Assembly (NCBI GenBank): GCA_020055645.1 | Contig: CM034546.1 | Span: 85,808,001 to 85,872,000, forward strand | Direction of reading: 5' to 3' | DNA from: Tomocerus qinae | Taxonomy: Eukaryota > Arthropoda > Collembola > Entomobryomorpha > Tomoceridae | DNA length: 64,000 bases | Shown: positions 45,101 through 56,287 of the stretch, piece after piece | Numbering within the stretch: the first letter of the stretch is position 1 | How the letters are laid out: each line of letters begins with the position of its first letter | Notes under the pieces: model-generated | The model's database searches: none | What the model was told of the DNA's origin: nothing | What the model saw: the letters and a program-made list of their open reading frames with translations, nothing else | Program-made: the position numbers and the translations under genes

Positions 45101-46737
45101 GACCTCACATTTTAAATAGACGTCATTGTAAATGACCTCACATTTTAAATAGACGTCATTGTAAATGACTTCACATTTTAATTTTAAATAGACGTCATTG
45201 TAAATGACCTCACATTTTAAATAGACGTCATTGTAAATGACCTCACATTTTAATTTTAAATAGACGTCATTGTAAATGACCTCACATTTTAAATAGACGT
45301 CATTGTAAATGACCTCACATTTTAAATAGACGTCATTGTAAATGACCTCACATTTTAAATAGACGTCATTGTAAATGACCTCACATTTTAAATAGACGTC
45401 ATTGTAAATGACCTCACATTTTAAATAGACGTCATTGTAAATGACCTCACATTTTAAATAGACGTCATTGTAAATGACCCCGTCATTGTAAATGACCCCG
45501 TCATTTTAAATAGACGTCATTGTAAATGGCCTCACATTTTAAATAGACGTCATTGTAAATGACCTCACATTTTAAATAGACGTCATTGTAAATGACCTCA
45601 CATTTTAAATAGACGTCATTGTAAATGACCTCACATTTTAATTTTAAATAGACGTCATTGTAAATGACCTCACATTTTAATTTTAAATAGACGTCATTGT
45701 AAATGACCTCACATTTTAAATAGACGTCATTGTAAATGACCTCGTCATTGTAAATGACCTCGTCATTGTAAATGACCTCGTCATTGTAAATGACCTCACA
45801 TTTTAAATAGACGTCATTGTAAATGACCTCACATTTTAAATAGACGTCATTGTAAATGACCTCACATTTTAAATAGACGTCATTGTAAATGACCTCACAT
45901 TTTAAATAGACGTCATTGTAAATGACCCCGTCATTGTAAATGACCCCGTCATTGTAAATGACCCCGTCATTTTAAATAGACGTCATTGTAAATGACCTCA
46001 CATTTTAAATAGACGTCATTGTAAATGACCTCACATTTTAAATAGACGTCATTGTAAATGACCCCGTCATTTTAAATAGACGTCATTGTAAATGACCTCA
46101 CATTTTAAATAGACGTCATTGTAAATGACCTCACATTTTAAATAGACGTCATTGTAAATGACCTCACATTTTAAATAGACGTCATTGTAAATGACCTCAC
46201 ATTTTAAATAGACGTCATTGTAAATGACCCCGTCATTGTAAATGACCCCGTCATTGTAAATGACCCCGTCATTTTAAATAGACGTCATTGTAAATGGCCT
46301 CACATTTTAAATAGACGTCATTGTAAATGACCTCACATTTTAAATAGACGTCATTGTAAATGACCTCACATTTTAAATAGACGTCATTGTAAATGACTTC
46401 ACATTTTAATTTTAAATAGACGTCATTGTAAATGACCTCACATTTTAAATAGACGTCATTGTAAATGACCTCACATTTTAATTTTAAATAGACGTCATTG
46501 TAAATGACCTCACATTTTAAATAGACGTCATTGTAAATGACCTCACATTTTAAATAGACGTCATTGTAAATGACCTCACATTTTAAATAGACGTCATTGT
46601 AAATGACCTCACATTTTAAATAGACGTCATTGTAAATGACCTCACATTTTAAATAGACGTCATTGTAAATGACCTCACATTTTAAATAGACGTCATTGTA
46701 AATGACCCCGTCATTGTAAATGACCCTGTCATTTTAG
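42153..46737 (+). repeat. 4.6-kb satellite array of 33/18/39-bp units
   Basis: Three interchangeable units all begin GTAAATGAC. The common 33-bp one is GTAAATGACCTCACATTTTA followed by AATAGACGTCATT. The 18-bp one is GTAAATGACCCCGTCATT. The 39-bp one has an extra TTTTAA. Rare variants mark large internal duplications: GACGTCAC occurs at 43706 and 44217 (511 bp apart), and GACTTCAC at 45167 and 46395 (1,228 bp apart). No coding content and no spacers of a CRISPR type. Every 33-bp unit has a GACGTC palindrome and a CRE-like ACGTCA. Confidence 0.97.
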
Positions 46738-47494
46738 TAAATATCTCTTTATTTACTAAAAGCAATATAAATATAAAATAAATATAAAATATTCCCGTCA
46801 TCTTAAATATTCACGTCATTTTTACCTCTTCATTTTAAGCAGCTCTGTTATTTTAATTAGCTACTATTCTTTTAATCGTCCTCGTTGTTTCTATTTGTTT
46901 TCTTACCCCGTTATACTAACTATTCAATTCTATGCCAAGTCAACCTATTCAATCCACAACCAAATCATACTATGTAAATAAACGTTGCCTTGCTATTAAT
47001 AGTTTGTGTCGGCTGCGGTCGCTCCGTTCGAGGTAAAAGGGACACTAATCCCTTTACATGGCGGAGGCCTGCCTGCTTAAAGAGTAGGACTTTGTCAAAT
47101 TTTTGAAATTCACTGGCAAAATATTTTCTACTAAAAAATAAAAAACTGGAGTGGCTACCGTCTTCTTTATTACGTCGAGTATGTCAGGAAAAAATTTGGT
47201 AAAGATCGGATGAAAACTGTAGGAGGAGTATCTGGACAAAGCGTGACAGATCGGAGCGTTTTCTCCCACTCCTTCAATGTTAAAATTCGAAATTCAAAAA
47301 ATTATAAAACGATTTCTATGAAAGATATCGTTTTGAAACTCGAAGTTTGGAGTTCTGACTATGATGTCCCCATCCAGTAAAAATTTGAAAGTCGTAAATT
47401 GAGGTTAAAGGACATTTGTGCAGCTATTATTATATAGATAATATACTACCGCTCAAGCCGCAAGGACTTACTTTTAGTAACTCCCTGAGCAGCT
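46738..47494. other. satellite edge and LINE A 3' flank
   Basis: The first part (46790-46870) contains single degenerate units (CCCGTCATCTTAAATATTCA). The middle is unrecognised. The last part (about 47440-47494) is the 3' untranslated end of the minus-strand LINE A; it has a relative at 61384-61452. Confidence 0.5.
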
Positions 47495-48601
47495 TTACTG
47501 TTCAGAGAAGCACATTCGTCCTGCAGACATACAAAATGAAAGCAGAGACGACAAGGGCAACCCCGGTAACTCATTCACATGAAACTTTGTGAAACGCTCA
47601 GGTGTTTGAATCTCAACTCGCTCAAAGCTGGGCATTCAGCTGCATGGTGGACCGACGTCTCGACGCTTAATGCGCACAGAGGGCAGAGCGGAGACGAATG
47701 ATTCCCCAATTGATTCTGATGCTTGACCAAGGAAGAGAAACCACTAATTAATTGAGTGAAGACCCTGAACGTTCTTCTATCCAAACTTGTGAAGTATTTG
47801 CTTTTAATATGTGAAAGTGACGGCAAGAATAATTTTGTCGTTTTACAATCTGTACGCTTTATCCAGTTACGTATGTTGAGTTTATTAAAATATTTACTGA
47901 TAGCGGTTTTAGCACACTGATGATGAGGCAGTATTGGTTCAGGACAAAAAACAGCCATCTTTGTTGATTCTTTGGCCATAATGTCAGCCTCTTTATTTCC
48001 TTTTATACCAGTGTGGCTAGGCACCCACTGCAGTGTGACAGTTGCTTTATGAGAAAGCTAATGCAAAGCGCTGAAGCATTAGAGGATCAATGCCGAATCC
48101 GTGTAATTAGCCTCAAGGGCTTTTATTGAGCTGAGAGAGTCGCTGTAGATATCTTCTTCATCTCTCCAGTTCAAATCAGTTATTCTATGTATGACCATGA
48201 GGATAGCTACCAGTTCCGCTTGGAACACAGTAGAATATTTTCCTAGAGATTGTTGAATGATGATATGACCATCAGTACTAGTAATGACTGAAGTACATCC
48301 CGTTAAATTATCTATTTTAAACCCGTCTGTATAACAGACCAGTCTTTGATTTGAAGGTTGAAGAATATCAGGTTTTTCTGTTTCAAGCACAGTGAAGTTT
48401 TTACCCACAGGCGGTGTTTGAGGAATTTCATCCATGGGGAATTCCAACTCAGGTATATGTTGTGTAACAAGATCAACGTGAGTTAATCTTTTAAGGCTAC
48501 CTCGTCCATACCAGGGCAGCCATTTTCCAGTGCGACGCAGACGATGGGTTTTTGAAATAGCTAATTTATGAGGAATAGGTCTATAGGCTCAATACCTACT
48601 A
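47495..48601 (-). pseudogene. LINE A, RNase H and C-terminal part
   Basis: Minus-strand continuation of the LINE whose reverse transcriptase lies at 50140-51295. Starting at 48601 it shows GIEPIDLFLI and GKWLPWYGRG, then the RNase H domain: CYTDGFK (first Asp, about 48316-48336), FQAELVAI (Glu, about 48203-48226), YSDSLSSIKAL (second Asp), then a broken frame near 48030-48075, and PSHTGIKGNKEADIMAKE (last acidic residue). It continues with a CPLC...H..ECPAL zinc-knuckle-like stretch and, after a frameshift near 47575, ends FCMSAGRMCFSEQ at 47497. The R1/LOA/I-type arrangement is clear and all four RNase H acidic residues survive, but frameshifts and an insertion make it dead. Confidence 0.88.
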
Positions 48602-48790
48602 TACAGTATGTATTGAAAGTGGGTATACATAGGAGTTTAGTATCCATAGCACTTTCATTGTTAGTTCACAGTACAAAAGCTCAGTATGGAATTTTTACCA
48701 GCCAGATTTCCCTTTTATTATTTTATTGTTCGTCTCTCTATCCTTCTTTTCGCAATAAATAATGCGTTGTTTCAATCTGAAGAACTCAAT

Positions 48791-49075
48791 ATGGATAAAC
48801 TTTCAATAAGTAAGCGAATTGAAATTGTAAAGATGCGGACAACAATGTCGTTACGAAAGGTGGCTGAGAAATTCACTATCCTGGAAAGACAGTTAGCATC
48901 AGAACAGCTCGGTTTGATAGGACTGGTTCCGTCAAAAACTTACCAAAAGTAGGAAGACAATTTTTTGATTTCTGAATTGGATGCTAAGGGAGTGGATCCT
49001 TACAACATTTGGTTTCAGCAAGGCGGTGCTCCCCCACATTATGCCATACAAGTTAGGAATTGGTTAGATGAAACT
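48791..49075 (+). pseudogene. mariner-like transposase, deleted relic
   Basis: The frame from the ATG at 48791 reads MDKLSISKRIEIVKMRTTMS and LRKVAEKF, a helix-turn-helix DNA-binding start, and stops after about 54 codons. After a gap and frame changes, 49005-49075 reads YNIWFQQGGAPPHYAIQVRN WLDET. This matches the mariner-group block around the second catalytic aspartate (normally QQDGAPPHY), and here that aspartate is glycine. The middle of the transposase and everything after WLDET are missing, replaced by the 23-bp array. The right arm (50137 toward 49823) carries an inverted copy of only the N-terminal part. Confidence 0.8.
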
Positions 49076-49795
49076 TGATCATGATGATCATGATCAAGTG
49101 ATCACGATGATCATGATCAAGTGACCATGATGATCATGATCAAGTGACCATGATGATCATGATCAAGTGACCATGATGATCATGATCAAGTGACCATGAT
49201 GATCATGATCAAGTGACCATGATGATCATGATCAAGTGACCATGATGATCATGATCAAGTGACCATGATGATCATGATCAAGTGACCATGATGATCATGA
49301 TCAAGTGACCATGATGATCATGATCAAGTGACCATGATGATCATGATCAAGTGACCATGATGATCATGATCAAGTGACCATGATGATCATGATCAAGTGA
49401 CCATGATGATCATGATCAAGTGACCATGATGATCATGATCAAGTGACCATGATGATCATGATCAAGTGACCATGATGATCATGATCAAGTGACCATGATG
49501 ATCATGATCAAGTGACCATGATGATCATGATCAAGTGACCATGATGATCATGATCAAGTGACCATGATGATCATGATCAAGTGACCATGATGATCATGAT
49601 CAAGTGACCATGATGATCATGATCAAGTGACCATGATGATCATGATCAAGTGACCATGATGATCATGATCAAGTGACCATGATGATCATGATCAAGTGAC
49701 CATGATGATCATGATCAAGTGACCATGATGATCATGATCAAGTGACCATGATGATCATGATCAAGTGACCATGATGATCAAGATCAAGTGATCAT
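49075..49795 (+). repeat. 23-bp minisatellite, about 31 copies
   Basis: The unit TGATCATGATCAAGTGACCA plus TGA repeats with 23-bp spacing and almost no variation. Each unit contains the 12-bp palindrome TGATCATGATCA, so the array is a string of potential hairpins. It begins immediately after the LDET codons of the transposase. Confidence 0.95.
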
Positions 49796-50139
49796 GATCA
49801 TTATGACCTGTGGTAACTGCTACTGTTCTGATGCTAACTGTCTTTCCAGGATAATGAATTCCTCAGCCACCTTTCGTAACGACATTGTTGTCCGCATCGT
49901 TACAATTTTAATTCGCTCACTTATTGACAGTTTATCCATATTGAGTTCTTCAGATTGAAGCAACGCATTGTTTATTGCGAAAAGAAGGAAAGAGAGACAA
50001 ACAATGAAATTATAATTGGCTGGTAAAAATTACAAATTGAACTTGTGTACTGTATACTAACAATGAAAGTGCTATGGATACTAAAATTCTATGTATACCC
50101 ATAAACTTCTATGTATACCCACTATCAATACATACTGTA

Positions 50140-51295
50140 CATTCTAACGCAGCAGTAGAAGTACGGTGCATAGCACTGGTGGTCATGAGACATGCTAAGC
50201 GCTGGACTTTAGCCATAGTTGTCATTAAGGATTTGTTTTGAACAGCTGTTAGCCACGAACAAGTCAGAGAAGGCTACTACTGCTGATAGCCATAAAGTGA
50301 TTTTTGGGGATAAGCCTTATGTATTGCCAACGGCTCTTTTGCATTGTATAAGAGCTGCCTTTACCTTGGCAGCTTTAATAGTACAGTGGTGGCTCCAGCT
50401 GAGTGTACTATCCAAGTAAAGACCAAGGTAGCGAACATGTTTAACAAATGTAATACTTTTTCCCCTTAATTTAAGAGGTTTCATTTTCGGTTTTTTATGC
50501 CGTGTATGAAATACAATAATTCCTATCTTGTCCGGGTGAATAGATAGGTCCCGCTGACTACACCAGGTTTCAATCAAATTAAGAGCTCTTTAACCCAAAG
50601 CCCTAATTGTATCTTCATCTATACCAATATGAAGAAGGCCAAGATCATCTGCGTAAGCTTGTCTGTATATAGAACTAACTTCTGAGAGTTTCTCTAATAA
50701 TTCATGGATGACTAGGTTCCAAAATAATGGTGACAGTACTCCTCCTTGAGGGCAACCTCGTATTACTGTTATGCTTTGCATGGCACTCTCAACTGTAACG
50801 TTAACAGTGCGATCTCTTAGCATTCGCTCAATCCAACGAATGATGGTACTGTTTATTCCTTTCTTACTAGAGCCGAATGAATGGTTTTAAAAGTGGTATG
50901 ACTGAAGGCATCCTCGATATCTAGGAAAATATCAAGAGTCATTTTGTTACTCTTGAGGGCACATTCAGTGCGAGCGATGTATTGATGAAGAGCTGCGTCC
51001 GTGGAAATACCACGTAGATATGCAAACTGTCCTGCGTTTTTTATTTCATTTTCAAGTTCTGGAGTTTTGACACTCCTGTCAATAAGACGCTCAAGTTTTT
51101 TTTATTCAGGAAGAGATGAGTGATATTGGTCGCCATGAGTTAGCTTTTTGATAGCTACTATGATGGCTTTGGTATAAAGATTACTTTAGTTTCTCGCCAT
51201 GTCTTTGGAATGTATCCGAAACCTAGACTAGCTTTTATAATATTACACAAAAGTGGAGCTAGTTCTCTTTAGCCATTTGAAGCATCACTGACTTT
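50140..51295 (-). pseudogene. LINE A reverse transcriptase part
   Basis: Minus-strand R1/LOA/I-type reverse transcriptase. In order it shows FGYIPKTWRETKVIFIPKPS (about 51180-51240), a broken SWRPISLISS-like motif, GQFAYLRGISTDAALHQYI, LDIFLDIEDAF (first catalytic Asp, about 50930), RGCPQGGVLSPLFWNLV (about 50715-50765), AYADDLGLL (50641-50658), KIGIIVFHTRHKKPKMKPL, VRYLGLYLDSTLSW and, close to the inserted foldback element, AKVQRLACLMTT...TSTAALE. All catalytic aspartates are intact, but stops and frameshifts occur around 50585, 50865 and 51100. It is truncated at about 51295, where a plus-strand LINE begins head to head. The C-terminal half continues beyond the insertion at 48601. Confidence 0.88.
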
Positions 51296-51299
51296 TTTA

Positions 51300-52830
51300 G
51301 ATTAAGTGAAGATGAAGTCCTTAAAGTGTTAATGAAAATTAAAGTTAGTTCAACACCTGGGTTTGACTGTTTACCAGGTAAAATTATTAAATTGATGTTG
51401 TCGTCCTTAGTAGCCCCAATCACTAAACTATTTAACTGCTGTCTACAATCAGGTCATTTTCCAAGTGAATGGAAAAATGCAAGCGCTACTCTATCGCAAA
51501 AACCTGGCAGCACTAAAGGTAACCCTAGTTCATATAGATTGATATCTATAATCCCTTTCCTTGGTAAGGCTCTTGAGTCCATTATACTTACTGAATTAAG
51601 TATTCATCTATGTAGGAAATCACTCTCGTTAAAAAATCAGTATGGATTTCGTACGGGTCTTTCTACAACTCATGCCCTTGTTGATTTGACAAATATTATT
51701 TATTCTAATTTAGATAATAAAAACATTGTTGGGGTGTCCTTTTATGATATAAAAAAAGCGTTTCCCAGTACAAATTATGCCCATCTGATAAAAAAACTAT
51801 TTGAAATGTTTGATCCCCCAAAATATTTGCTAAAAATTCTCTGTGATTATTTTATTAACCGAAATATGTCAATTAGAATCGGAGAATACATATCAGAACG
51901 TTTCCCCATTTTTGGTGGTTTGCCTGAAGGCTCTACGCTTGGGCCATTATTGTATTGCTTTTATATTGATAATATGAATGACTATCTTGAAAATGATAAA
52001 ATTATGTTCGCTGACGATCTGGCTAAGCCATCCGTGGCAAATTCTGAACTAGAACTTGTATCAGATTTAACACTCTCTATGTGTGGATTTGAGAGTTGGT
52101 GTAATGACAATTTCTCTTTGCCTAGTTGGCAAAAATCTAACTCAGGAATCCTAGAATAAGTGTAAATTTTTCTTTACCTAATGAAATAGTTAATAGTAAT
52201 AATGTCATTACCCGTCTTGATTCCTTTAAATATCTGGGAATTTACTTAGATGATAAGCTATCCTTTAACAAGCATATAGAGTATATTTGTAATCAGATGT
52301 CTGTAAGATGCAATAATCTACTTCGTTTTCGTGCACAGGTACCTTCTGACTCAATGCATACTCTTTTTCGAGCTATTGTGTATTCCATTTTTGAATATGG
52401 CCTCATCATTTATTCTAGTACTTCTTACAATAATTTATTGTTTATACAAGATATTTTCGATCACTTCCTGTTAAAATATTATTATGGTAAGGTTGTAGTA
52501 AGAAGGATGATAGCAGGCAATGTACCCAGACCAGACATGTACGTGTTGTATAACAAGTTTGGTATACTGTCAGTTATTGAACAAATTAAGTTCTCTTTAT
52601 GTACATATTATTTAAGCATTTGCTTCCACCACGCATATCAAGTATAATAAATTAAACTGGTAATAGTAAAATTACACGTCAGAGCTGTGATCTAAAACCC
52701 CTAAGATGTAATTATGAGCATACGAAAGACTCTTTCATAGTGAGGGGAATAACTGAGTGGAATGCCCTACCTATTGAACTAAAAAAACTTGACAGTTATA
52801 TTGTTTTTAAAAGTAAGTTACTTGTGTAAA
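51300..52830 (+). pseudogene. LINE B reverse transcriptase, 5'-truncated
   Basis: The plus frame from about 51300 reads LSEDEVLKVLMKIKVSSTPG FDCLPGKIIK (RT motif 0), SSYRLISIIPFLGKALESII (motif 1-2), QYGFRTGLSTTHAL, SFYDIKKAFPSTNY (first catalytic Asp, usual KAFD altered to KAFP), LPEGSTLGPLLY (motif B, Q to E) and MFADDLA (about 52003-52021, FADD). A frameshift near 52140 leads into SFKYLGIYLDDKLSFNKHIE and the thumb. Another shift near 52650 leads to RGITEWNALPIELKKL, a typical CR1/Jockey-group C-terminus, with a stop near 52829. It begins inside the RT domain, so it is heavily 5'-truncated. Confidence 0.88.
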
Positions 52831-53042
52831 TTAAATCGCTAAGATAATTGTTTACCTTTAAATTGCCTGTATTGACTGCGGAATGATATTATTTAGATCA
52901 CTATTCAACTTTTGGTGGTACTTAAAGTATCTTTTTTATAATTGGCACAATCAGAACTCAAAATTATGTAATTATGTAACTTTATATTATATTACCTAAT
53001 CAAAATTGGTCTTGATGAAATGAATGAAATTGAATGGAAATG
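52831..53042 (+). mobile_element. LINE B 3' untranslated end
   Basis: AT-rich tail ending GATGAAATGAATGAAATTGA ATGG, a short tandem-repeat end typical of CR1-group LINEs. No target duplication seen. Confidence 0.55.
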
Positions 53043-53556
53043 AATCAAATTACTGCATTAACAGGTTTGTTACTAATGGCATGATAAAAATATTGATAAA
53101 AATAAGTATAATTAACTTAAGCTTATATATTATGTCAATCTACTTTTGTAAACCGAATTTCTGTACAAATCATAATTATCTCATTATGATAGACATTTAA
53201 CTCATCTTGAATCCCCATTTTATTGTAACAGGCTGATGATGTAACCGAAATCGATCCCTGATAGCAATAAATAAAGATTCGATGACCAAAGAAAAATAGT
53301 TGACTAGTTTCGCCCTCAGTGATTTGAGAATTTCTGAATTGTTCAAACTCTAATTAATTCATATTTTGTCTGAAGCATTCATAAACAGTTTTTCAGAAAT
53401 CTCTTTTCGCTTTTCTCAGAGTGCAGTTAAATAGCACCCTAAATAGTTCTTAATTCTGCTTTAGATTCTTCTGTTCTTTTGGATTTGTATTTCCTAAGAG
53501 CTATCTTTAGTTTTTTCCTAAGTGTTGTAAGTTCTTAGTTCTAACATGGAGAAATT
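53043..53556. other. no gene; possible SINE-like tail
   Basis: AGGCTGATGATGTAACCGAA and GCAATAAATAAAGATTCGATG (53230-53285) look like the end of a retroposed element. The remainder is unrecognised. Confidence 0.3.
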
Positions 53557-54361
53557 TTACCACCACTTCTGATGGTTTTCAGTGGAGGAAGGTTGGTGAC
53601 TTACACGAATACAATGGTTTTGATGAGAAACCTACTAACACAGAAAAATGAAGAAATGATGACATATGGATGCCACACACATCTTCTGAACTTAATCGGA
53701 AAGAAAATAGGTGATCCGGATTTAATTAATAGAGTTGTTTCAGTTCAACGGTTTTTTAAAGATAGCAATTTTCCTCCAGAAACTTTGAAAAAGAAAAGGC
53801 CAATTGCCCAAACTAACGTGTGCAACAAGGTGGTTTTCGTGCTTCCAAAGTCTAGAAAACTTTGTTAGAAATCATTCTTTGTATGTTGAAATTTGCAAAC
53901 ACGAAAGATCAGTAACTCCAGACGACATAATGAATCTACTGATGAACTTTCAGTTTTATCAGGAAGTAAACTTTTTAATGAAGCGCATTGAACCTTTGGC
54001 TACAGCTATCTATAAGGTTACTATTGTCGTATTGCTTATCAACTGTTGGGTCGATTTGATGATATTGTCGATTTAGCACTGAATAAATATGCTTGCGCTG
54101 CTTACATTCTTCATCCAAAGTATAGAGGTGATTTATAATGAAATTGGTTATTGATTTGGACCTAAATATTTTATATATATTCTATAATTTTATATGCTTT
54201 CAATTTTTAAACAGGTGAAAATTTGGGTCATAAATATTTGGAACGGGGTTACAGATACTTGGAATCAAAACATCCTATGTTTGTTGCAGCAGCTATTAAA
54301 CTCAGTCAAAATGATACAAATTACACTGCCGTAAACCATTGTCATTCACTATATCGGGAAT
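53557..54361 (+). pseudogene. DUF659-type hAT transposase core, with intron
   Basis: Plus-strand fragments in shifting frames: NTMVLMRNLL, YGCHTHLLNLIGKKIGD (matches the YGC.AHxLNLL block of this hAT group), VQRFFKD, then CATRWFSCFQSLENFVRNHS (the ATRW block), then ALNKYACAAYILHPKYRG. Here a GT...AG intron (54128-54214, 87 bp) interrupts codon GGT and the frame resumes GENLGHKYLERGYRYLE and AAAIKLSQND before stops at 54361. At least two frameshifts lie before the intron. The N-terminal BED and early core are absent here; equivalent parts occur at 40809-41384. It is dead, but the family assignment is good. Confidence 0.75.
54128..54214 (+). other. probable spliceosomal intron in hAT relic
   Basis: GTGATT at the start and TTTTTAAACAG at the end. 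Joining the flanks restores HPKYRG-ENLGHKYL in one frame. Length 87 bp and AT-rich. Confidence 0.5.
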
Positions 54362-54409
54362 AATAAACTTTGTTGTTAAAATATGTAAAAGCACACCAAC
54401 GATTTATTG

Positions 54410-54587
54410 AGCATGCTGATTTCAAATCATAGCATCAATTTTATACACTTAAAACTGTTACAGTGGTAAGGTTACCTATAACAAACTTTCTTAAAATCTG
54501 TAAAACCGCAATTCCCATAAATGGTCCTTACCACTATAGCGGTTTTAAGTGTAGTGTTTTAAGTCAAGATTTGAAATCCACATGCTA
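54410..54587. repeat. inverted repeat, about 60-bp arms
   Basis: AGCATGCTGATTTCAAATC...ACACTTAAAACNG...CAGTGGTAAGG (54410-54470) is inverted at 54526-54587. Probably a small foldback element inserted just after the hAT relic. Confidence 0.75.
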
Positions 54588-54699
54588 AATAACCCCTACA
54601 TGCGCTTTACAGAGGACATAATATAGTGCAACCCATGCCCAGCAACCCATGGATATCCCCTATGCAACAGAAAAGTGGATGGAATTTGTGGGAACATTA

Positions 54700-54840
54700 T
54701 ATTTGGTCTTAGTAAACTGGTCTTTGGGCATAAGTAAACTGGTCCTCCCGAAAATCAAACTGGTCCTCCCGTAAAAGTAAACTGGTCCTCCGGGAAAACC
54801 AACTGGTCCTCCCGTAAAAGTAAACTGGTCTTACTGTAAG
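54700..54840 (+). repeat. ACTGGTC subrepeat cluster, copy 1
   Basis: Six spaced copies of AAACTGGTCCTCCCGTAAAA with about 23-bp spacing. The same motif occurs inverted at 61085-61220. Confidence 0.8.
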
Positions 54841-55103
54841 CCATGAAGTCTATAGATAGGATGTACAATATAGTATGGTAAATGATTGATGCAATCATGC
54901 AATCATATTCTTATTTCATTATCTTTACTCGTACGGAATACAACCCTTACGCAAAAATCTTATAAGTTCTATAATAGATCTTATAAGATTGTTGTACGAC
55001 TGGCCATGTTCATTATTTCTCATATGAATTTTGTATTGATATTACATTCAACTTGTAAGTTCATCGTTTTAATCTTACATCCTAAAAATATGTAAGTTTG
55101 CAA

Positions 55104-56287
55104 TCTCCAAAACCATTTCTCGCAATCCACTAAATTTAATTCCCATGGTAACATAAATATTTGTTTGGAAATTTCATGTTTTCGTCATAATTTTGTCCCG
55201 TGAATAGAAAGGAAATAGAAAATACAATTTGCTGTCAGTCAGCGGTCGCAATTTTAAATTTCAAAGTTCTTTCTTGTCTTAGGTCTTCGGCTCCAAAAGT
55301 ACTGCAACTGCATTATCTCCAATTAAAGGTGACTCAATAGCGTTTCATCGGAAGTGTATACCGACCGGGTGGACTTATCGTATAGATCACATTACACCTG
55401 ACATCCTTTCTATTCAAACCCGTAAGAGTCAGTTACTATCATATAGATCGGAGTAGGAGTGGAAACTACTTTCATTACTTTCAAGACATTACGTTGGTCT
55501 GTAAAACCTAGTCAGGAGTCTGAGTACTTTTTGCTCCACCGTGCTCTTTTTTCCCCTTAATTCCTATTTAGCATAAATCGGTATCCTGAAGTATCATTAC
55601 CATGGGCCATGTACTACCATTTTATGCAGTATACTTTTGTGCCAATTTATTCTGAAAAGAAGAGGTGGGATTTTAAACAAAATACCTAGTATTTAGTTAG
55701 TAACTAAGGTGATTTTCAAAAAATTTAACTCCGACTCTTGATTCTCTTATTACGAAGTAATAAGAATATAATACAGGAAATCTTGATTATGTAAAACCAT
55801 ATTTGTTAAATGTATAGTTGCAAAGCTATTGATAATTTTCTAAAATGCTGATTTCTTTTCTGGATGCTGGATTCAAATTTTCTCAAAATCTACCAGACGG
55901 ATTTGAATGAAAGTTTGTGGAAGGATTCATTGATAGTTAAACCCTGTGGTATATTAACCTGACTCTTGCGGTTTTTTAATAGAAAGGATGTTAGGTGTAA
56001 TGTTGCCTATGGGAAAAGTTCACCCGATCGGTAGTACATTTCCGACTAAATTGAGTAACTTCTAAATCGAGATAATGCAGTTGCAGTACTTTTGGAGTCT
56101 TGTTTGCTAAAGACCAAATCAAGAAAAGAACTTCGGAATTTAAAAATTGCGACTGCTTGTATTTTCTATTTCGTTTGTGTTCACGGAACAAAAATAAAAT
56201 TATGACGAAAACATGAAATTCTTAAACAAATATTTATGTTACCATGGGAATTGAATTTAGTGGATAGCGAGAAATGGTTTGAGAGAT
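55104..56287. mobile_element. 1.18-kb foldback element
   Basis: Arms 55104-55432 and about 55940-56287 are reverse complements with substitutions and indels. Shared text includes AACCATTTCTCGC, TTCCCATGGTAACATAAATA, TTTCATGTTTTCGTCATAAT, AAAAGTACTGCAACTGCATT and CATCCTTTCTATT. The roughly 500-bp spacer has no coding sequence. Same general structure as 1127-2325 but unrelated in sequence. Confidence 0.85.

Larger units (their letters stand above)
48604..50137. mobile_element. mariner-derived foldback element with 23-bp array
   Basis: Ends CAGTATGTATTG and CAATACATACTG, bounded by TA (48602-48603 and 50138-50139). About 310 bp at each end (48604-48915 and 49823-50137) are inverted copies of each other and include the start of the transposase gene. 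Between them lie a C-terminal transposase fragment and about 31 copies of a 23-bp repeat. It is inserted in the LINE A coding region: the LINE reading can be followed from one side (TAALE) to the other (GIEPID). Confidence 0.88.

Noticed and set aside
42153-46737. CRISPR-like array with 18-33 bp units
   Set aside because: The apparent spacers are themselves repeated variants of the same unit; it is a satellite.
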